64,000 bases of DNA from Strobilurus pachycystidiatus (taxonomy: Eukaryota; Basidiomycota; Agaricomycetes; Agaricales; Physalacriaceae): the NCBI GenBank assembly GCA_019915135.1, contig JAHLMK010000009.1, positions 310,001 to 374,000 of the forward strand, in the 5' to 3' direction. This document shows, in pieces, positions 34,816-46,629 of the stretch (its first letter is position 1; every line of letters begins with the position of its first letter). The position numbers and the translations under genes were made by a program. Below the pieces are notes generated by a model, which saw only the letters and a program-made list of their open reading frames with translations, searched no databases and was not told where the DNA came from.

Positions 34816-35125
34816 AATGATCCTTCTCGGCGAAAAGGAAAGGCTGCGCTGCCAGGTCTCTCGTTTCTGGCGTGCCGTTGCGCTGTTCACTTCGGTCATC
34901 TCGGTTCACCTGTAATTCACTGAGACCGACCCCGGTCCCAGATCCCATCTCATTGCTTCCGACTAGACTGCAACGCGCACCACAGCTTCGATCCGTGCGC
35001 GCAATCCTGCCCAACTTGTTCTCTAGATCAAAGTGTCAGCTTTGATCGAGTCTGCCAACGGGAGGAGAATAGCTTGTTTGAACTTTGACTTCTTACGCGC
35101 AGTTGACCCACGCTCATCTGACAGG
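34816..35125 (+). pseudogene. F-box gene relic (paralogue of the 43-57 kb F-box family)
   Basis: Pieces match the intact F-box gene at 49.5-50.9 kb in the same order: LLGEKERLR (34820s; like LLGEKKTLE), then CQVSRFWRAVALFTSVI (like SQVSQLWRAVALSTPAI), a stop in place of a Leu codon, tcccatctcattgcttccgactagactg (see 49964-49990), an exact 30-bp match 34977-35006 to 50288-50317, and cgcagttgaccc...catctgac near 35097-35120. Internal stretches of roughly 120 and 290 bp of the paralogue are missing and stops interrupt the frame. Clearly non-functional. Confidence 0.82.
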
Positions 35126-35857
35126 AGGACGAGGAGAACTTCTTCTGCGGTTGCGAAGGCAGCCCCAAAGAAGCGCCAGGCCAGGAAGAGGGCAAGGATG
35201 AGCGCAGATGTGGCCCACGATGGGGCCGGATAATCAGAGGAGGTGATGCCTACACCCAAGATGAGACGGACGCCGACAACATGATGATCCACACGGAGAA
35301 TTCTGTACAGCATAAAGTGAGTAAGCATGCGCGAAGCTTTCCTTGTATGTATATGGTCTTTTGAATGTCCAATCGGGAGATTCTAGCCTCACTTCGAAGT
35401 CTAGATTAGTTATTTTTGGTCTGGAACACACGCAGGACACATACTGTCCGCGGAATCCCTTCCGACTTCGAGGTGATTGACAAAGTTGTATGTGGCGCGG
35501 TCAAACAGTCAGAGGTGATCAGTCATACCGAGCCGCGGGTCATGTTCATCCGGGGTCCCAATTGATTGCCATCCTCATTCGACTTCGATTCAACCTTCAA
35601 GTTAGAGTCCATGCTTCTCCTGGTGGCCTGTGGCTGCAATAAACTTACTTGGACTTTGAGCGTCTGTCATCGTCGTATTTGAACAGAGCCAAATGATCGC
35701 AATTCTCGACCTTCATTTCGTGGAAGCAAATAGCCCCGGGAACTCATGATGCCCGGGGCCATCATCAAAGACTTGGTATAAAGCCCACTCGCAGTGTGAC
35801 AAGCGTGGATGCGCACCCACATTTGCTTGACAGCGCCACGATATTGAAACCCGCAAG
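35126..35857. other. Intergenic, upstream of RTA1-like gene
   Basis: About 730 bases without a supported gene. A short sequence at 35808-35832 (tggatgcgcacccacatttgc) weakly resembles the repeat at 34.7 and 60.9 kb. Promoter of the RTA1-like gene presumably lies within the last few hundred bases. Confidence 0.35.
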
Positions 35858-37102
35858 ATGCTTGGTATGACCCTACAAGAATTCTTTCCCAGAAAACACT
35901 CGCTCATTGAACGTTGCATTTAGGTCTCGGTGCGCGTAGTGACACGGAAACAGACACGAGCTTTTACGGCTATGTACCCGACAGAGCAACAGCTCTCGTT
36001 TTTCTCACATTATTCAGCATATCGACGTGTACGTGTACCACTCTCAGTTATCAGATAGGTCGGCTCACAGCTCGACAGTGGTACATGTCGGACAAAGCAT
36101 TTTCTACAAGATGTGGTGGTTGCAGTTCACTGCGGTCCTCTGTGGGATTCTCGAGGTTCTAGGCTGGACTGCACGCTTGTGGTCGACCTATAACCCAAGC
36201 TTAGCATCACCATATGAGATGCAGTGCGTTCATGATTCAGCATCCGAATGTGAAACCTTCATCCACTCATCGCACTTCTTAGATTGACATGTACCATTCT
36301 CGCACCAACTCCGCTCCTTGCCGCGAACTTCATCATCATGGAGCACCTCATTATTCGACTAGGCTCAGGATATAGTCGACTGAGCCCCAAGTGGTACCTC
36401 ATCGTGTTCTGCTGTTGCGATATCATATCCTTGGTCATACAAGCTGTTGGAGGTGGTTCGGCTGCCACAGCTGTAGCGACGAACGATGACCCGACAAAGG
36501 GAGGGCATATCATGCTCGCTGGTATTGCGTTTCAAATGGGTGCGTCTCGGAATTGTTACTGTGCCCTGGCTCAACGTAACTGGGCAGCCACCATCACGGT
36601 GTACGCGCTGTGCGCAGCTGAATTCTTCCTTCGATATGTACTGGACAAGCCCATACCTGCACGCGACTTGACGCGGGGTCTGTTCACCACCAAGCTTCGG
36701 CTGCTCAGTGGTGCGTTGGTCTTCGCCACGACATGCTTGTTCATTCGGTTAGTCCCGCGTTCCAAATCTCGCTTGAAGCTCTTGATGTACCGTGCCACAG
36801 AGCCGTGTATCGAACCATCGAATTGGCGGACGGTTGGACCGGGAGAATAATCGAAACGGAAGTCTACTTCAGTACGTTCCTCTACACGATAGCGCACAGC
36901 TGAGTCTGATTACGGCGTCTTTGAAGATGTATTGGATGGCGCGATGGTCATCCTTGCGACCTACACTATGAACATATTACATCCTGGAAGGCTACTGAAG
37001 GCGGAGCCAAGCAGAGTTGAGCACGCTGAGAAGGAAAATGAGCGCGAAGCGGCTAGCCATTCCTCGGAGGATCCCTCCACTGCCACCACTAGTACGAGTT
37101 GA
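35858..37102 (+). CDS. RTA1-like multi-pass membrane protein
   Basis: ATG at 35858 encodes only M-L before an intron (GTATGA...TTTAG); exon 2 gives GLGARSDTETDTSFYGYVPD. Further exons: FYKMWWLQFTAVLCGILEVL, GWTARLWSTYNPSLASPYEM, CTILAPTPLLAANFIIMEHL, SRLSPKWYLIVFCCCDIISL, VIQAVGGGSAAT, GGHIMLAGIAFQM, VYALCAAEFFLRYV, then AVYRTIELADGWTGRIIETE and NVLDGAMVILATYTMNILHP, ending with a Ser/Thr/Glu-rich tail at 37102. The YGYVPSR-type start, APxxxAAxxY/F, SPKWYxxxFxxCDxxSLxxQ and RTIExxxGWxG motifs are those of the fungal RTA1/lipid-translocating exporter family (seven TM helices). Members are linked to lipid or drug stress tolerance; transport activity here is by family only. All introns are GT-AG and keep frame; the gene looks intact. 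Confidence 0.93.
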
Positions 37103-37229
37103 TCACTTGTCATAGGTACTTCGGTTGTGGTACTTAGTACGCTAAGCACATCTGTTGGAGGTTAGCAAGCCGACGTGTCACTGACGAGTTCGGACACGTA
37201 CTGGACACATTGTTTGTGGAGTCGGCGTC

Positions 37230-38773
37230 TCAATCTTCATTGTTCGCTTCAGAAACTGTAGGGGAAGAGGAATCGACTTTGCGCGACTCAAAGCGCAATT
37301 GTCCACATGCACCGAGAATGTCGCGCGAAAGGGCGACGACCTTTCCCCGTCGATTATTGAGAGGGTCCCGGGGAGTCAGATATGCAACGCCATCTAGCGT
37401 GGTGTGAGATCATGTTTGCGCTATTGAGAAACACTCACCACTTGAGATCGCGATGACATGTGTCCGTATGACGCGTCTGAGCAGCGTGCGTGTCCGGGGG
37501 AGGATCATTTCGTCCTAGAAGATGTAAGCTACTATAACGAACAAGCAATTCACGATGTGTACCTTCTTGAGTACAGAGATGAAATCGTCATCGTGCACTA
37601 TACACGCAGTGGCGCGACGGGCCTAAAGTTCTTTGCATGAGATGAGGATAGCTGGCTGCGCAGGCAACGCACCGAGTGGTGCATCAACTCATTGATCTCC
37701 CGAGACGGGACAAAGACCTACACGAAAAGGTCAATTTCCGGTCCGAGTCTACATAATCAGAAAAGGAGCTCACCCCCTCGGAATTTTTGGTTATTGATCG
37801 CACTGGGGGACGGAACGATGGTGGAAAGAGGGATGCTAGATGTGTTGGACTACACCTCGTCACCATGGATTGGGGGAGCTCGGTGTTGAATAAGTATGGG
37901 TCGATGGATATGTAGAACGCTCGAAGGGAGAGACATGACCGCTCTCCTCCAACTCTGTACATGTCTGCAGAAGTCTGCTTAGAGTGTAATCGACCTTCAA
38001 AGCCGCTCATGTTGTTCCGGGAGATCACCTCGGTGAAGAGACTCGGGTCCAAGTCGTCCATGGGCATATTGATATCCACGGAGAAGATGCTCTGCGTGGT
38101 CTGACTGCGAAAATAGGCTGCGGCCCAATACGACGCCATCTCGCGCCCCGTGATGACACAAATCTCGCCGTTCCACCAGTCGGCATACCGCGATGCACAA
38201 TGAGCTACAGACAAAGCATTCCTGTGAAGATATTCAGCGATCTTCTGCTTTCCGGACTCGGTGCATTCATAGGAAGTGCCCCCGAAGGGTAGGACGAAGA
38301 ATCCCCCTTCACTCGCGGCAGTTGTGATGGTATACTGATTAGGGTTAGAGCCGCTGCTAGATGCAGCTCAAGATCAGGTATTCAGGTATTAGATCAGTGA
38401 TCACGAACCTTAAAGACATCTTCAGCGGATTGCATGCAGAGTGGGTGCCACCGATAAAACTGTGGCGGGGATGCACCGTTGTAGTTACGTCGACACTGGG
38501 GTCAAGATGGACGGGCTGATGATCCTTAGGAGCAACCGAGTTGCGCTCGTGATTCTTTGGGAGGGAGACATTAAACAAGTACGAGCCATATTCTCCCAAG
38601 AGAACGTAGACATCGCCAACTCGGAGACCGTTATTGCAGGGCCATCCTTTGACGGGCGGAGAGGCATTCCAGAGCGCTCTGCCCTTGAAGGCGGGGTATA
38701 GTACGCGCGCGAAGTCCTGGTGCACCCAAGGTCCTGGAGGCATTGCGCATAGAAATGAACACGCTGGAGCCAC
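37230..38773 (-). CDS. Basidiomycete-specific protein of unknown function (HPSD/INE-type family)
   Basis: About five exons from MAPACSFLCAMPPG (38773) to a TGA at 37230. Conserved pieces: KGRALWNASPPVKGWPCNNG, LRVGDVYVLLGEYGSYLFNV, ASEGGFFVLPFGGTSYE, NALSVAHCASRYADWWNGEI, CVITGREMASYWAAAYF, SLSLRAFYISIDPYLFN, VFVPSREINELMHHS, ACIVHDDDFISVLKK and DGVAYLTPRDPLNNRRGK. This layout (LWxPxP...GxRIGDVG...FLFN; lxxVTGxxxxxxWg; HPSxxIN; VAIVHDDxWxSVL) is a large Agaricomycete family I recall with no known biochemical role. No signal peptide or membrane helix is evident. A short Met-Pro alternative start lies at 38743. Confidence 0.72.
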
Positions 38774-39187
38774 AATCTGCCACTTTATGGTTACGTCCTC
38801 AGGGTCGTGTTCCTTCCACGTCCGTAGAGGGAGGCTTCTCGGGCATTGATACCGGAGTCGGTCAGCTCTAGGAAGGTGGCATCAAGAAATGATCAGTTTT
38901 CTGGAAATAATACGGTGAACTCACAGACATTCGAAGATGACAGGCTTACATAGAGACGTATGCCTCGGAAGAATAACATTCTGTTGGAGAGTTACAGGGA
39001 GAGTCTCGACCTGGAGCTGTGGCAGTAGAGCAAATTGCACTAGCGAAACCTACCTCTGTGTGGAAGACTTGGCCAAGTAACGACTTTGCTGCGATTCGGA
39101 TGACGGATAATGCCGGGTCAGGCTCGGCCCGAGGCTCCCGGCACTGGTCAACCGGCAAACACTGGTTGCTTGCTTCCTCCACGAAGT
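38774..39187. other. Divergent promoter region
   Basis: 414 bases between the start codons of the minus-strand family gene and the plus-strand RhoGEF gene. No motif recognised; may include a spliced 5' UTR of the RhoGEF. Confidence 0.35.
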
Positions 39188-42100
39188 ATGCCATCCAGTC
39201 GAAGCGCCTACCCGCCCTCGCCCAGACCGGCGACCTTTCTCCCTCCGTCGCACTACGCCGCCGCGGGCGGGTTCGTGTTTCCCTCCAACAACAACGACGA
39301 CGACCTACGCGAATGCGACAGACCAGACCGCGATAGGAACCCGAGCATCGATTACCCGCTCTCCACCCAGGCGCCGTACGATACCAGCCCAAGAAGCGAT
39401 AGGCGACGGGAGAGCCAGTTGATGAACCTGCCGAACGTGGAGACGCAGCTGCTGCCGAGCTTGAGGGATACGATTGATAGGATGACGAGGCCGCCGTCGC
39501 GGTTGGAGAGAGCACCTTCGCGATTAGAGAGGGCGCCGTCGCGGATGGACAGAGCGCCGGAAAGAGTGATGGAGAGGTCGCCGTCGAGAGTGATGGAGAT
39601 GGAGAGGGCGCCGTCGCGCATGATGGAGACGTCGCACTCACGGCTGGAGAGGGCGCCGTCGCGGTCAGAGATAGAGAGGTCGCCGTCGCTGCAAGTTGGG
39701 GAGAGGGCGCCGTCGCATTTGGAGAGAGCGCCGTCGCGGCTGGAGAGGTCGCAGTCGAGAGCGCATTCGCGCGTGGAGAGGACGCCTACGCTCAAGGTGG
39801 CGGATATTCGGATGGAGAGGTCGCCGTCGCCAACGCCATCACGGCTAGCATCGCCTAGACCGCCGCCATCAGCATCGCCTCGGTTGTCAACGACATCGCC
39901 TTCACCGCGAGCACGAACTCCCGCATCGCTCAAGGTCGCGGACGTGCGGTCGCCGTCGCCAAGCGTACACGGGCCGCGACACCCGCCCGTATCACCTCTA
40001 CTTCATCCCGTATCGCCTCGACCACCGCCATCACCTCTACTCCATCCCGTATCACCTCGCCCATTACAGACATCACCTCGCCCATCGCTCTCACCATCGC
40101 TCTCACCTCGCCCGCCAGCGTCACCTCGCCCGCCGCCCTCACCCTCATCACGCCCACGGACACCCGCTACGCCCACGACGCCGCGCACACCCACGCCGTT
40201 AAAATCCGCCTTGCGCACGCCCAGAATTTCATCTCCAGCACCATCACCAGCACCAGCGCCACCCTCACCAACGCCACCACCCACGACGCCCACACCAGGT
40301 AGCAGTGCCCTGCGTTCTGTCCGTAGTCTGTTGCGACGAAAGAGCTCTACACTCAAGGTAATCACCGGGCATATTCAATATCGATGACAACAGGCTGAAT
40401 CTCGTTTTTTGTAGGCAGCAGAATCCACTCCAAGTCCCAGTCGTACTACGCGTCTGCGCTCACGCACGGATCCTGGGACTGCGACACCTCAATCCCAACC
40501 GCCTAGGAACAAGTCGTTCATCCCACGGTTCCAACGGGGGCAGCTCAGTACTGACTCTGCATCCGATGTGAGCCTGGACTCATGCTCTGCTTCATCTGAT
40601 CTGGAACCGCCGTACGAGCGCCGGAAGTTGGTCGTCGCCAACGCGGAGGTGTTCGCGTCGTCGAGCTCGAGCTCGTCTGAGAGCGAGGTTGAGATGGTCG
40701 CGACGCCGAAATGGCAAAGCAGGGGTTTTGGGATGGACTGGACGCCACACTTGATGGACGAACAAAGGGTGTCGATCGCGTCGTCGGCGTCAGACTACAG
40801 CGTGATGGACTTGGATTTCGAGAGTGAGAGGCGCAAGGCTGCGCTGTTGGGCATTCTGCAGCTCGCCAAGCAGGATCCGGAGAGGAGAGAGGAGGAGCAG
40901 AGGAGCGAGAGCGAGAGCGAGTATAGTGGGGTGGAGGGTTTGGCGATCAGTGCATCGCATGAGGCATTAGAGAGAGCTTCGCAAGATGGGTTCCAATTCA
41001 AGAGAGACTCGGTGGTTTCAGAGTCGGAATACGGAGACGAGACGCCGAGGGTGTTCGTCAGTGGAGAGGAAGAGGAGGAGGAGTTCCATGGTACTTACGA
41101 CGCGGTGTCAATCGCGCAACACGCGCGAGACGCGGCTGCGAGAGAGCGAAGGGCGTTCGGGATCCCGCCGTCGGAGACCGACGAGGTGTGGTTGTCGCAT
41201 GCGGATAGTGTGACATCGGAGATTGGCGTGTGGCGTGGGGAGGGAGAAGATGGGGAAGAGCTGAGTCAGGGTGCGGAGGCGCTGTTTAGGACTCTGAGCG
41301 GAGGCAGGGGGAGGCCCACTACCACTACCACCGGCCCGGAAGAAATGAAGCGGCAGGAAGTCCTCAGCCGCATACGCGATTCAGAGGCAGATTTCGTCGC
41401 GCGGATGACGCATGTGATCCAGCTGTTTGTGCTCCCGCTCCGCGCGCAGGACTCGCGGATGTGGATATCGGGCGTTCCGAGCGTCATTGCGCGGTCGTTG
41501 GACTGGCTCGAGGACATCGTCAATCTGCACACCCAGATCCTCGCCACGCTGCGTTCGAGCAGCGGCGTGGAGGCCCTGAGGGTGTATGTACCGAAGCTGG
41601 AGGTGTACCAGCCGTATCTGGTTAGGCTTGGGGAATGCCTGGAGAAGGCTAGGGAGGAGGGTAGTGAATTTGGGGAGTTTGTGAGGATGCAGGAGGAAGG
41701 TGAGGGGGAAAGGTATGGGTGGGGTTTGGAAAGGGCTTTGGTCGAGCCGGTCAATAGACTTGCGGCGTATCCGGGGTTGTTCAAGGTGCGGTTACGAGTT
41801 CTTCGCTTGCTTTGCTCTCTCTCCTCTTCTTCTGATACTTGGCTTGGTTCGTAGGAACTCCTAGACGCGACACCAAGGACTCATCCGGAGTACGTTGGGA
41901 CGCTATCGCTTTTGAGAGGCACAGAGGTGATGATTCGGGTGATGACGGAGGTGAAGGTGAGAGAGGATGAGTATGTTTGGAGCAAGGGTGTGGACAGGCG
42001 TATACGGGGGGTGGTGCAGGGTGGTAATAGTATTGCGAAGAGGGATAGAAGGGTCTTGAAGGAGGGCGGTGTGCTTCGGGTCCAGGACCGGGAGTCGTCA

Positions 42101-43154
42101 ACCATCTCAAGCCGAGGACCAGGACCACAGGATCGCTCTAGTAAACTGATGACTGCCATCAACGACTGGGATTCTCGGCGCTCGAGGTCTGGATCTACGA
42201 CTACTGCGAGTTCGTGGAATACGGCTACTTCTTGGGATCTGCCGCCTAGCCCGTCGCCTCGTCAGCAACAGTACTATGGCTCTTCTCGTCCTCTCAACTT
42301 TGGCTCTCCTCGTCATCCGAACTTGGCCAATTATCAGCAAGCTCATCTGACCTCTGCTGCTACTCAACATCAACAATACTCCGATTCTGAAACCCTTTTC
42401 CCCGTGCACCTCTTTGTCTTCTCTGATCTCTTGCTCTTTGCTGTGCCTTCCCAAAACCCGGATTCACACTCGGAGTGGACGCTATGCGAAGAAGTCGGGA
42501 TCGCAAGGGTTCTTGACGTCAACGTGAATCAGGAAGACGGTAACGATTCCGAGTCTTCTCGCATGTGTTGGATCATGCTGACGTGGTGTTGGTTGGTTGT
42601 GGTTGGTAGATATCACACTGGACCTCTTGCCTACCTCTGATTCCGGCTCCCTGGTGTCCGTGACCATCCGTGTGGAAGGGGAGAGGGAGAGGGAGGGGTG
42701 GGTGGATGCGCTGAGGAGGTGTGCGCGGGAGGGGGAGCGGTGGCTTTCGACGCCGAGGGGGTTTGGAGTGCGATTGCAAGAGCAGGATCAGGAGCAGGAC
42801 CAAGACCGCGACGGGAACCAAGAGCAAGACCGATACGGGGATCGACGGCAAGATCACGACCATGATACCAGGCGAGACCGCGACGGAAACCGAGGGCGAG
42901 ACCGAGACTGTGATACTGGGCGAGAGCAAGACTACGCGGAGGAGCTGGTGCGCGCTGGGCTGCCGATGCCGAAGAGTCCGTCTTGCCAGGTTGGGTTTGA
43001 GCTTGGGTTTGTGGAGCACGAAGGGCATCGTGGGGATCGGGAGCATGAATGGCAGGGTGGGGAGGGCAGGAATGGGGACGGGGAAGGGGAGCGGGAGGAG
43101 CGAGGGTGGTGGGGTGTACGGATGCGGGAGGTTTTTAGAGATGTTGTTCGTTAG
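39188..43154 (+). CDS. Rho guanine nucleotide exchange factor (DH-PH)
   Basis: Starts MPSSRSAYPPSPRPATFLPP. The N-terminal approx. 380 residues are disordered and repetitive: more than ten (L/M)ERAPSR units, then SPRPPPS/HPVSPRP repeats. Exon 2 adds acidic and Ser-rich regions (ASSSSSSSESEVEM), then a DH domain from about RQEVLSRIRDSEADFVARMT through WLEDIVNLHTQILATLRS, YVPKLEVYQPYLVRLGECL, ALVEPVNRLAAYPGLFKELL and VGTLSLLRGTEVMIRVMTEV. A PH-like domain follows: RRVLKEGGVLRV, PVHLFVFSDLLLFAVP, then after an intron DITLDLLPTSDS and EREGWVDALRRC; a large low-complexity insertion splits this PH. Three introns are seen (after STLK, after GLFK, after NQED). DH-PH proteins load GTP on Rho/Cdc42 at the membrane to steer polarity and the actin cytoskeleton. 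The C-terminal Gln/Asp/Arg repeats are unusual. Confidence 0.88.
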
Positions 43155-43866
43155 GTAGCGATTTTGTGCTCGCACTTTACTTTTTTCTTTTCTTCAATCA
43201 GCACTGCGTTCTCCCTCAGTCGTACGCGCAAGTCTTTATTGTCGAGAAACGCCATTGTATCACAATGGTACATGGTATCACATTTGCGGTCCGGACTCGC
43301 ATGCAATCTATTCTGTGTGTTTATGTGCATGGTATCAGAGGTCACTGTGATGTACATTCGAAATCCCAAGTTGAAGTTGTTATCGTTCGCACTTCCGGTG
43401 TCACTTCTGTTTGCTCTGCCCGCTTCTCCCATGTCTCAAATTCATTTTCTCTACCGATTCGTCTGTACGTCAATGCGTACGTTGACATGCAATAGTCTTG
43501 TCATGAAATCGTTGAGAAACACGACATTTCCTGACGTCGTTGGAAAAATCAAATGGGATAAACGTGGCTGCAAGGGTCGGAATCAGTGATCGGAACCTTT
43601 AATCTTTCCTTCTCCTCTTACCATCAGTGCCTCGATACTCAGGCCTCAGCTGCTCGCGACTGTGGTGGTATTTGATAGAACTGAGTGTACGGTGCTCCGT
43701 CTTGGCTCCTTTAGTGTGACTTTTCTCTAATATTCCCCACAGCGCCACGCAATTGATCAATTCTTACAAATTACAGCGACGCGCACGGAAGACCTCGCTT
43801 CGTGAATCATCGTCAGTCCTTGGCTTTACTCAGTGTCCAGTCACTAACGACAATGCAGAGTCAAAC
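43155..43866. other. Intergenic between RhoGEF and first F-box gene
   Basis: No gene supported. The last part (about 43810-43866) is similar to the sequence just upstream of the other F-box genes (cagtccttggctttactcag), so it belongs to the duplicated unit as promoter/5' UTR. Confidence 0.5.
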
Positions 43867-45312
43867 ATGACTTCAGACGCTCCGTTCCATTGTCTGTCCT
43901 GCGGTGTACCCTATCGTCTTCCACCCCCGTCGCCACGATTTTCTTCGGAACTCTATGATTCCCTGGCGATGTCAAATGCTCCTGCGTCCGACTCAGATGC
44001 ATCTGTCATCCAAAATCAGGTTCTTCCTGAAACGCTTGAGAACCTGCGCCGCGTAGAGTCCGAGCTGGACCGCATCAATGCTGCATTCTCACTTGTGCAG
44101 GAAGAGCGTGAACGACTTCGCAGGGAGAGTAAAAGGCTGAAACGGATGGCAAGGCAGTCCCGTGGGCTCGTGTCAGTCATGCGGCGGTTCCCAGTCGAGA
44201 CGCTAGCAGAAATCTTCTACTGGGTTTGTGCGGACGAAAACGCTCATGTTTTCGACATGTTGAACGGACCTTGGGCGATCAGCCAAGTCTGTCAAACCTG
44301 GCGAAATATCACGCTATCCACACCTTTGCTCTGGTCGACCTTGAACTTCCCCCGCGGGATCACCATACGACCTCAGGATGAATGTGCCTTGATCGACACC
44401 ATGATTGAGCGCTCTTCCAATCATCTCCTTTCCATATACTTCAATCCCTCCTACAATGTAGAGGACCTCGAGCGCGTGGACATGACTCATCACGCTGCAT
44501 GGCTACAATACCTTTTGAACTCTGAATCGTCTCCGAGGTGGAAGGACGTGCATATAAGATTTCCGGAGGAAACTTCTTCCTCTGAACTTGCAGTGCTGAA
44601 GGGGAAATTACCCCTTCTGTCTTCTCTCACTTTGGACATGTCCCACGGCGACATGATGCCTGACATCGATGCCTTCGCCACAGCACCACGGCTGCAGCGT
44701 GTGCGCCTCATCGAAAACGACGGATACAACATCGGCCTGCCCTTTGCTCAGCTGGTCGATGTCCAATGGTCAGCGTACAGCGTCGGCGTAGAGGTGATAC
44801 CCAACGTGTATAAACTTTTTGCCGACGCCTCGCGACTCGAAAGATTCACCATGACGTTCACAAGTCTGGAACTCTACTTCCTTCCCCAACCCTCGCCCAT
44901 GGTCGTTTCCACGACCGCGCGATATCTCTCCCTCGAAGTATCGCATGCGCCATCTCAATTGCACTTCACCGCTCCGTCACTCGAGGAGCTGCATCTGCAG
45001 CAACTCGACGATCTGGAGGAGGTCCGGACGTTCCTCGAACAATCGGGGTGCCCGCTCAAGATCCTGCATCTGGGATTACGGTCTGAGGTTATCATTTCCG
45101 TTCATTGGATCTTCGCACTCCTCGGCGCCGCGCGGGGCTTGCGAGAAATCACCATTGCGGCGGACTATGCGGACTATGTTGGCTATGGCGGGGATCTGTT
45201 TGACCAGTTCGTGCAGTACATGGCTCGGGAAGACGTTGTGGGTCTTTTGCCCAATCTGAGATCTTTGCAGGTTGACTTCGGACGTGAGGAGTGGAGCCGT
45301 CAATTCATATAG
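43867..45312 (+). CDS. F-box protein, cluster copy 1
   Basis: 481 residues in one exon starting MTSDAPFHCLSCGVPYRLPP. The start was chosen by alignment with the paralogues (MAEPAPFHC, MAEISPFHC); the frame is open upstream, but that stretch matches only as flanking DNA. The conserved N-terminal HCLSCGVPYR(F/L)PPPSPRFSSE is followed by a coiled-coil (residues about 60-100, ESELDRINAAFSLVQEERER) and the F-box (about 105-160): RRFPVETLAEIFYWVC...WAISQVCQTWRNITLSTPLLW. The C-terminal approx. 320 residues have leucine-rich-repeat-like periodicity (LPLLSSLTLDMS; ARYLSLEVSHAPSQLHFTAP; LEELHLQQLDDLEEV). F-box proteins bind Skp1 and present substrates to an SCF ubiquitin ligase; the LRR-like part would be the substrate arm. 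Substrate unknown. Confidence 0.88.
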   Translation: MTSDAPFHCLSCGVPYRLPPPSPRFSSELYDSLAMSNAPASDSDASVIQNQVLPETLENLRRVESELDRINAAFSLVQEERERLRRESKRLKRMARQSRGLVSVMRRFPVETLAEIFYWVCADENAHVFDMLNGPWAISQVCQTWRNITLSTPLLWSTLNFPRGITIRPQDECALIDTMIERSSNHLLSIYFNPSYNVEDLERVDMTHHAAWLQYLLNSESSPRWKDVHIRFPEETSSSELAVLKGKLPLLSSLTLDMSHGDMMPDIDAFATAPRLQRVRLIENDGYNIGLPFAQLVDVQWSAYSVGVEVIPNVYKLFADASRLERFTMTFTSLELYFLPQPSPMVVSTTARYLSLEVSHAPSQLHFTAPSLEELHLQQLDDLEEVRTFLEQSGCPLKILHLGLRSEVIISVHWIFALLGAARGLREITIAADYADYVGYGGDLFDQFVQYMAREDVVGLLPNLRSLQVDFGREEWSRQFI

Positions 45313-45934
45313 GGTTCATAGATATGTAGTGTTCGCTATGTCCATCTGAGTCAAGACATGAGGGGAACTTTTGCAGATCCACTGTGGCAGGAAAACGTAG
45401 AAATGCTGACGTCCAGCACGCGTGAGCTACTGATCTGCTTATTTCTTCCTGGACCCAATCTGTTTGTTGTTCCTCGTCTTCCAGGCTCTTAGTCACCACG
45501 ACACCAGGGTAAGTCCGCATCTTTGGACGGTCGGTGCCGGTAACTTCAATACACAAGGCTCCCAGATGTTATCCCAACTCGCGTTCTTCGCGGCAGGGTC
45601 TGCCACTCCGTGTGTCGTTCCTCGTCCTTCCTATATCATAGCTGACACGTTGCCTAGAAAAGTCCGCGTCTAATGGACGGTCTCATGAATCGATGTCGTA
45701 TGACATCCATCACTCTATGCAACAGGATATTGGGCTCATGCAATAATCAAGGGCGCGTATTGACAGTGACAGGCATCCTGGCAGATCGAGCACCTCGTGC
45801 TCCTTGTCCCTCCCGAATTTGAATAGAATGGAAGTCGTTTACCTCCTGGATCCCGAACACAGAAAAGTATGTATAGAGGAAGATCTAGCTAAACATCCCA
45901 CAGCTACTCCCTCCGAGTCGGACCACTGTACTTG
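45313..45934. other. Intergenic after F-box copy 1
   Basis: No gene. The first approx. 100 bases resemble the 3' flank of F-box copy 3 (gcagat...gtgg...acgtagaa). A short word pair agtccgc(a/g)tct...tggacggtc occurs at 45511 and 45661. Confidence 0.45.
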
Positions 45935-46501
45935 ATGAGATCGTTCTCTATCTCATTACTCGCGTTTATCGCCTCTGCGACGGCGCTAGCGGTCAAGGTT
46001 TGTGACGCCCTCTTCTTGAACTCGCTCTATCAATTGAATTCAACCAGCGCGATCCGTGCGAGGATGGGTATAATGTGTACGCCCACATCCGGATTTACCT
46101 CCTTCTTTTCGACCTCAACTCCCCTTGCAAACGACAGGTTGATCTGCACGGACACTGAGTTCAGTGGTGATTGCATGTTCCTCCAAAACCCGCAGAACCA
46201 ATGGGCCAGCATTCCCTCGGACTGGCTGGGCGTTGTTTCGTCTGTTTACCCCTTCAAGTGTGGCACTGGGCAGGACTGTCTTCTCGCATTGTATGATGGC
46301 ACCCTTACCACATTGAGCGTTCTCACAACCCTCATCTTCAGCACCGACGGGTCATGGTATCTTATGGGCTCCTCAGGCGTGCCGGACTTGTCGAGTATCA
46401 GAGAAGATAATCAGCTCACGCAATTCAGGTTTGTGGCAAATCATCTTCTTCGACGGTCACAATACTAACAAGAGACTAGGTGCGACTGGTATGATGGATG
46501 A
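45935..46501 (+). CDS. Small secreted six-cysteine protein
   Basis: ATG at 45935 opens a classical signal peptide (MRSFSISLLAFIASATALAV). Removing two introns (about 45998-46047, 46076-46138, both GT-AG) gives KRDPCEDGYNVLICTDTEF joined to SGDCMFLQNPQNQWASIPSD, FKCGTGQDCLLALYDG and, after a third intron, RCDWYDG with a TGA at 46501. The mature protein is about 130 residues with six cysteines (DPCED, LICTD, GDCMF, FKCGT, QDCLL, FRCDW), enough for three disulfides. It has the profile of a fungal small secreted protein. The GDCMF/...W pattern resembles beta/gamma-crystallin-like secreted proteins, a weak suggestion only. Confidence 0.72.
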
Positions 46502-46629
46502 ACGTGCCTGTTCCGAGTCCGTACATACCGCCAACAGACGATCCTGTTGCGTGCAAAGATGAACTGTTCAAGATATGAACGCGGATTCATGTAACATCAA
46601 AAGTAAAGACTCGTTTATGCTCGTGACAT

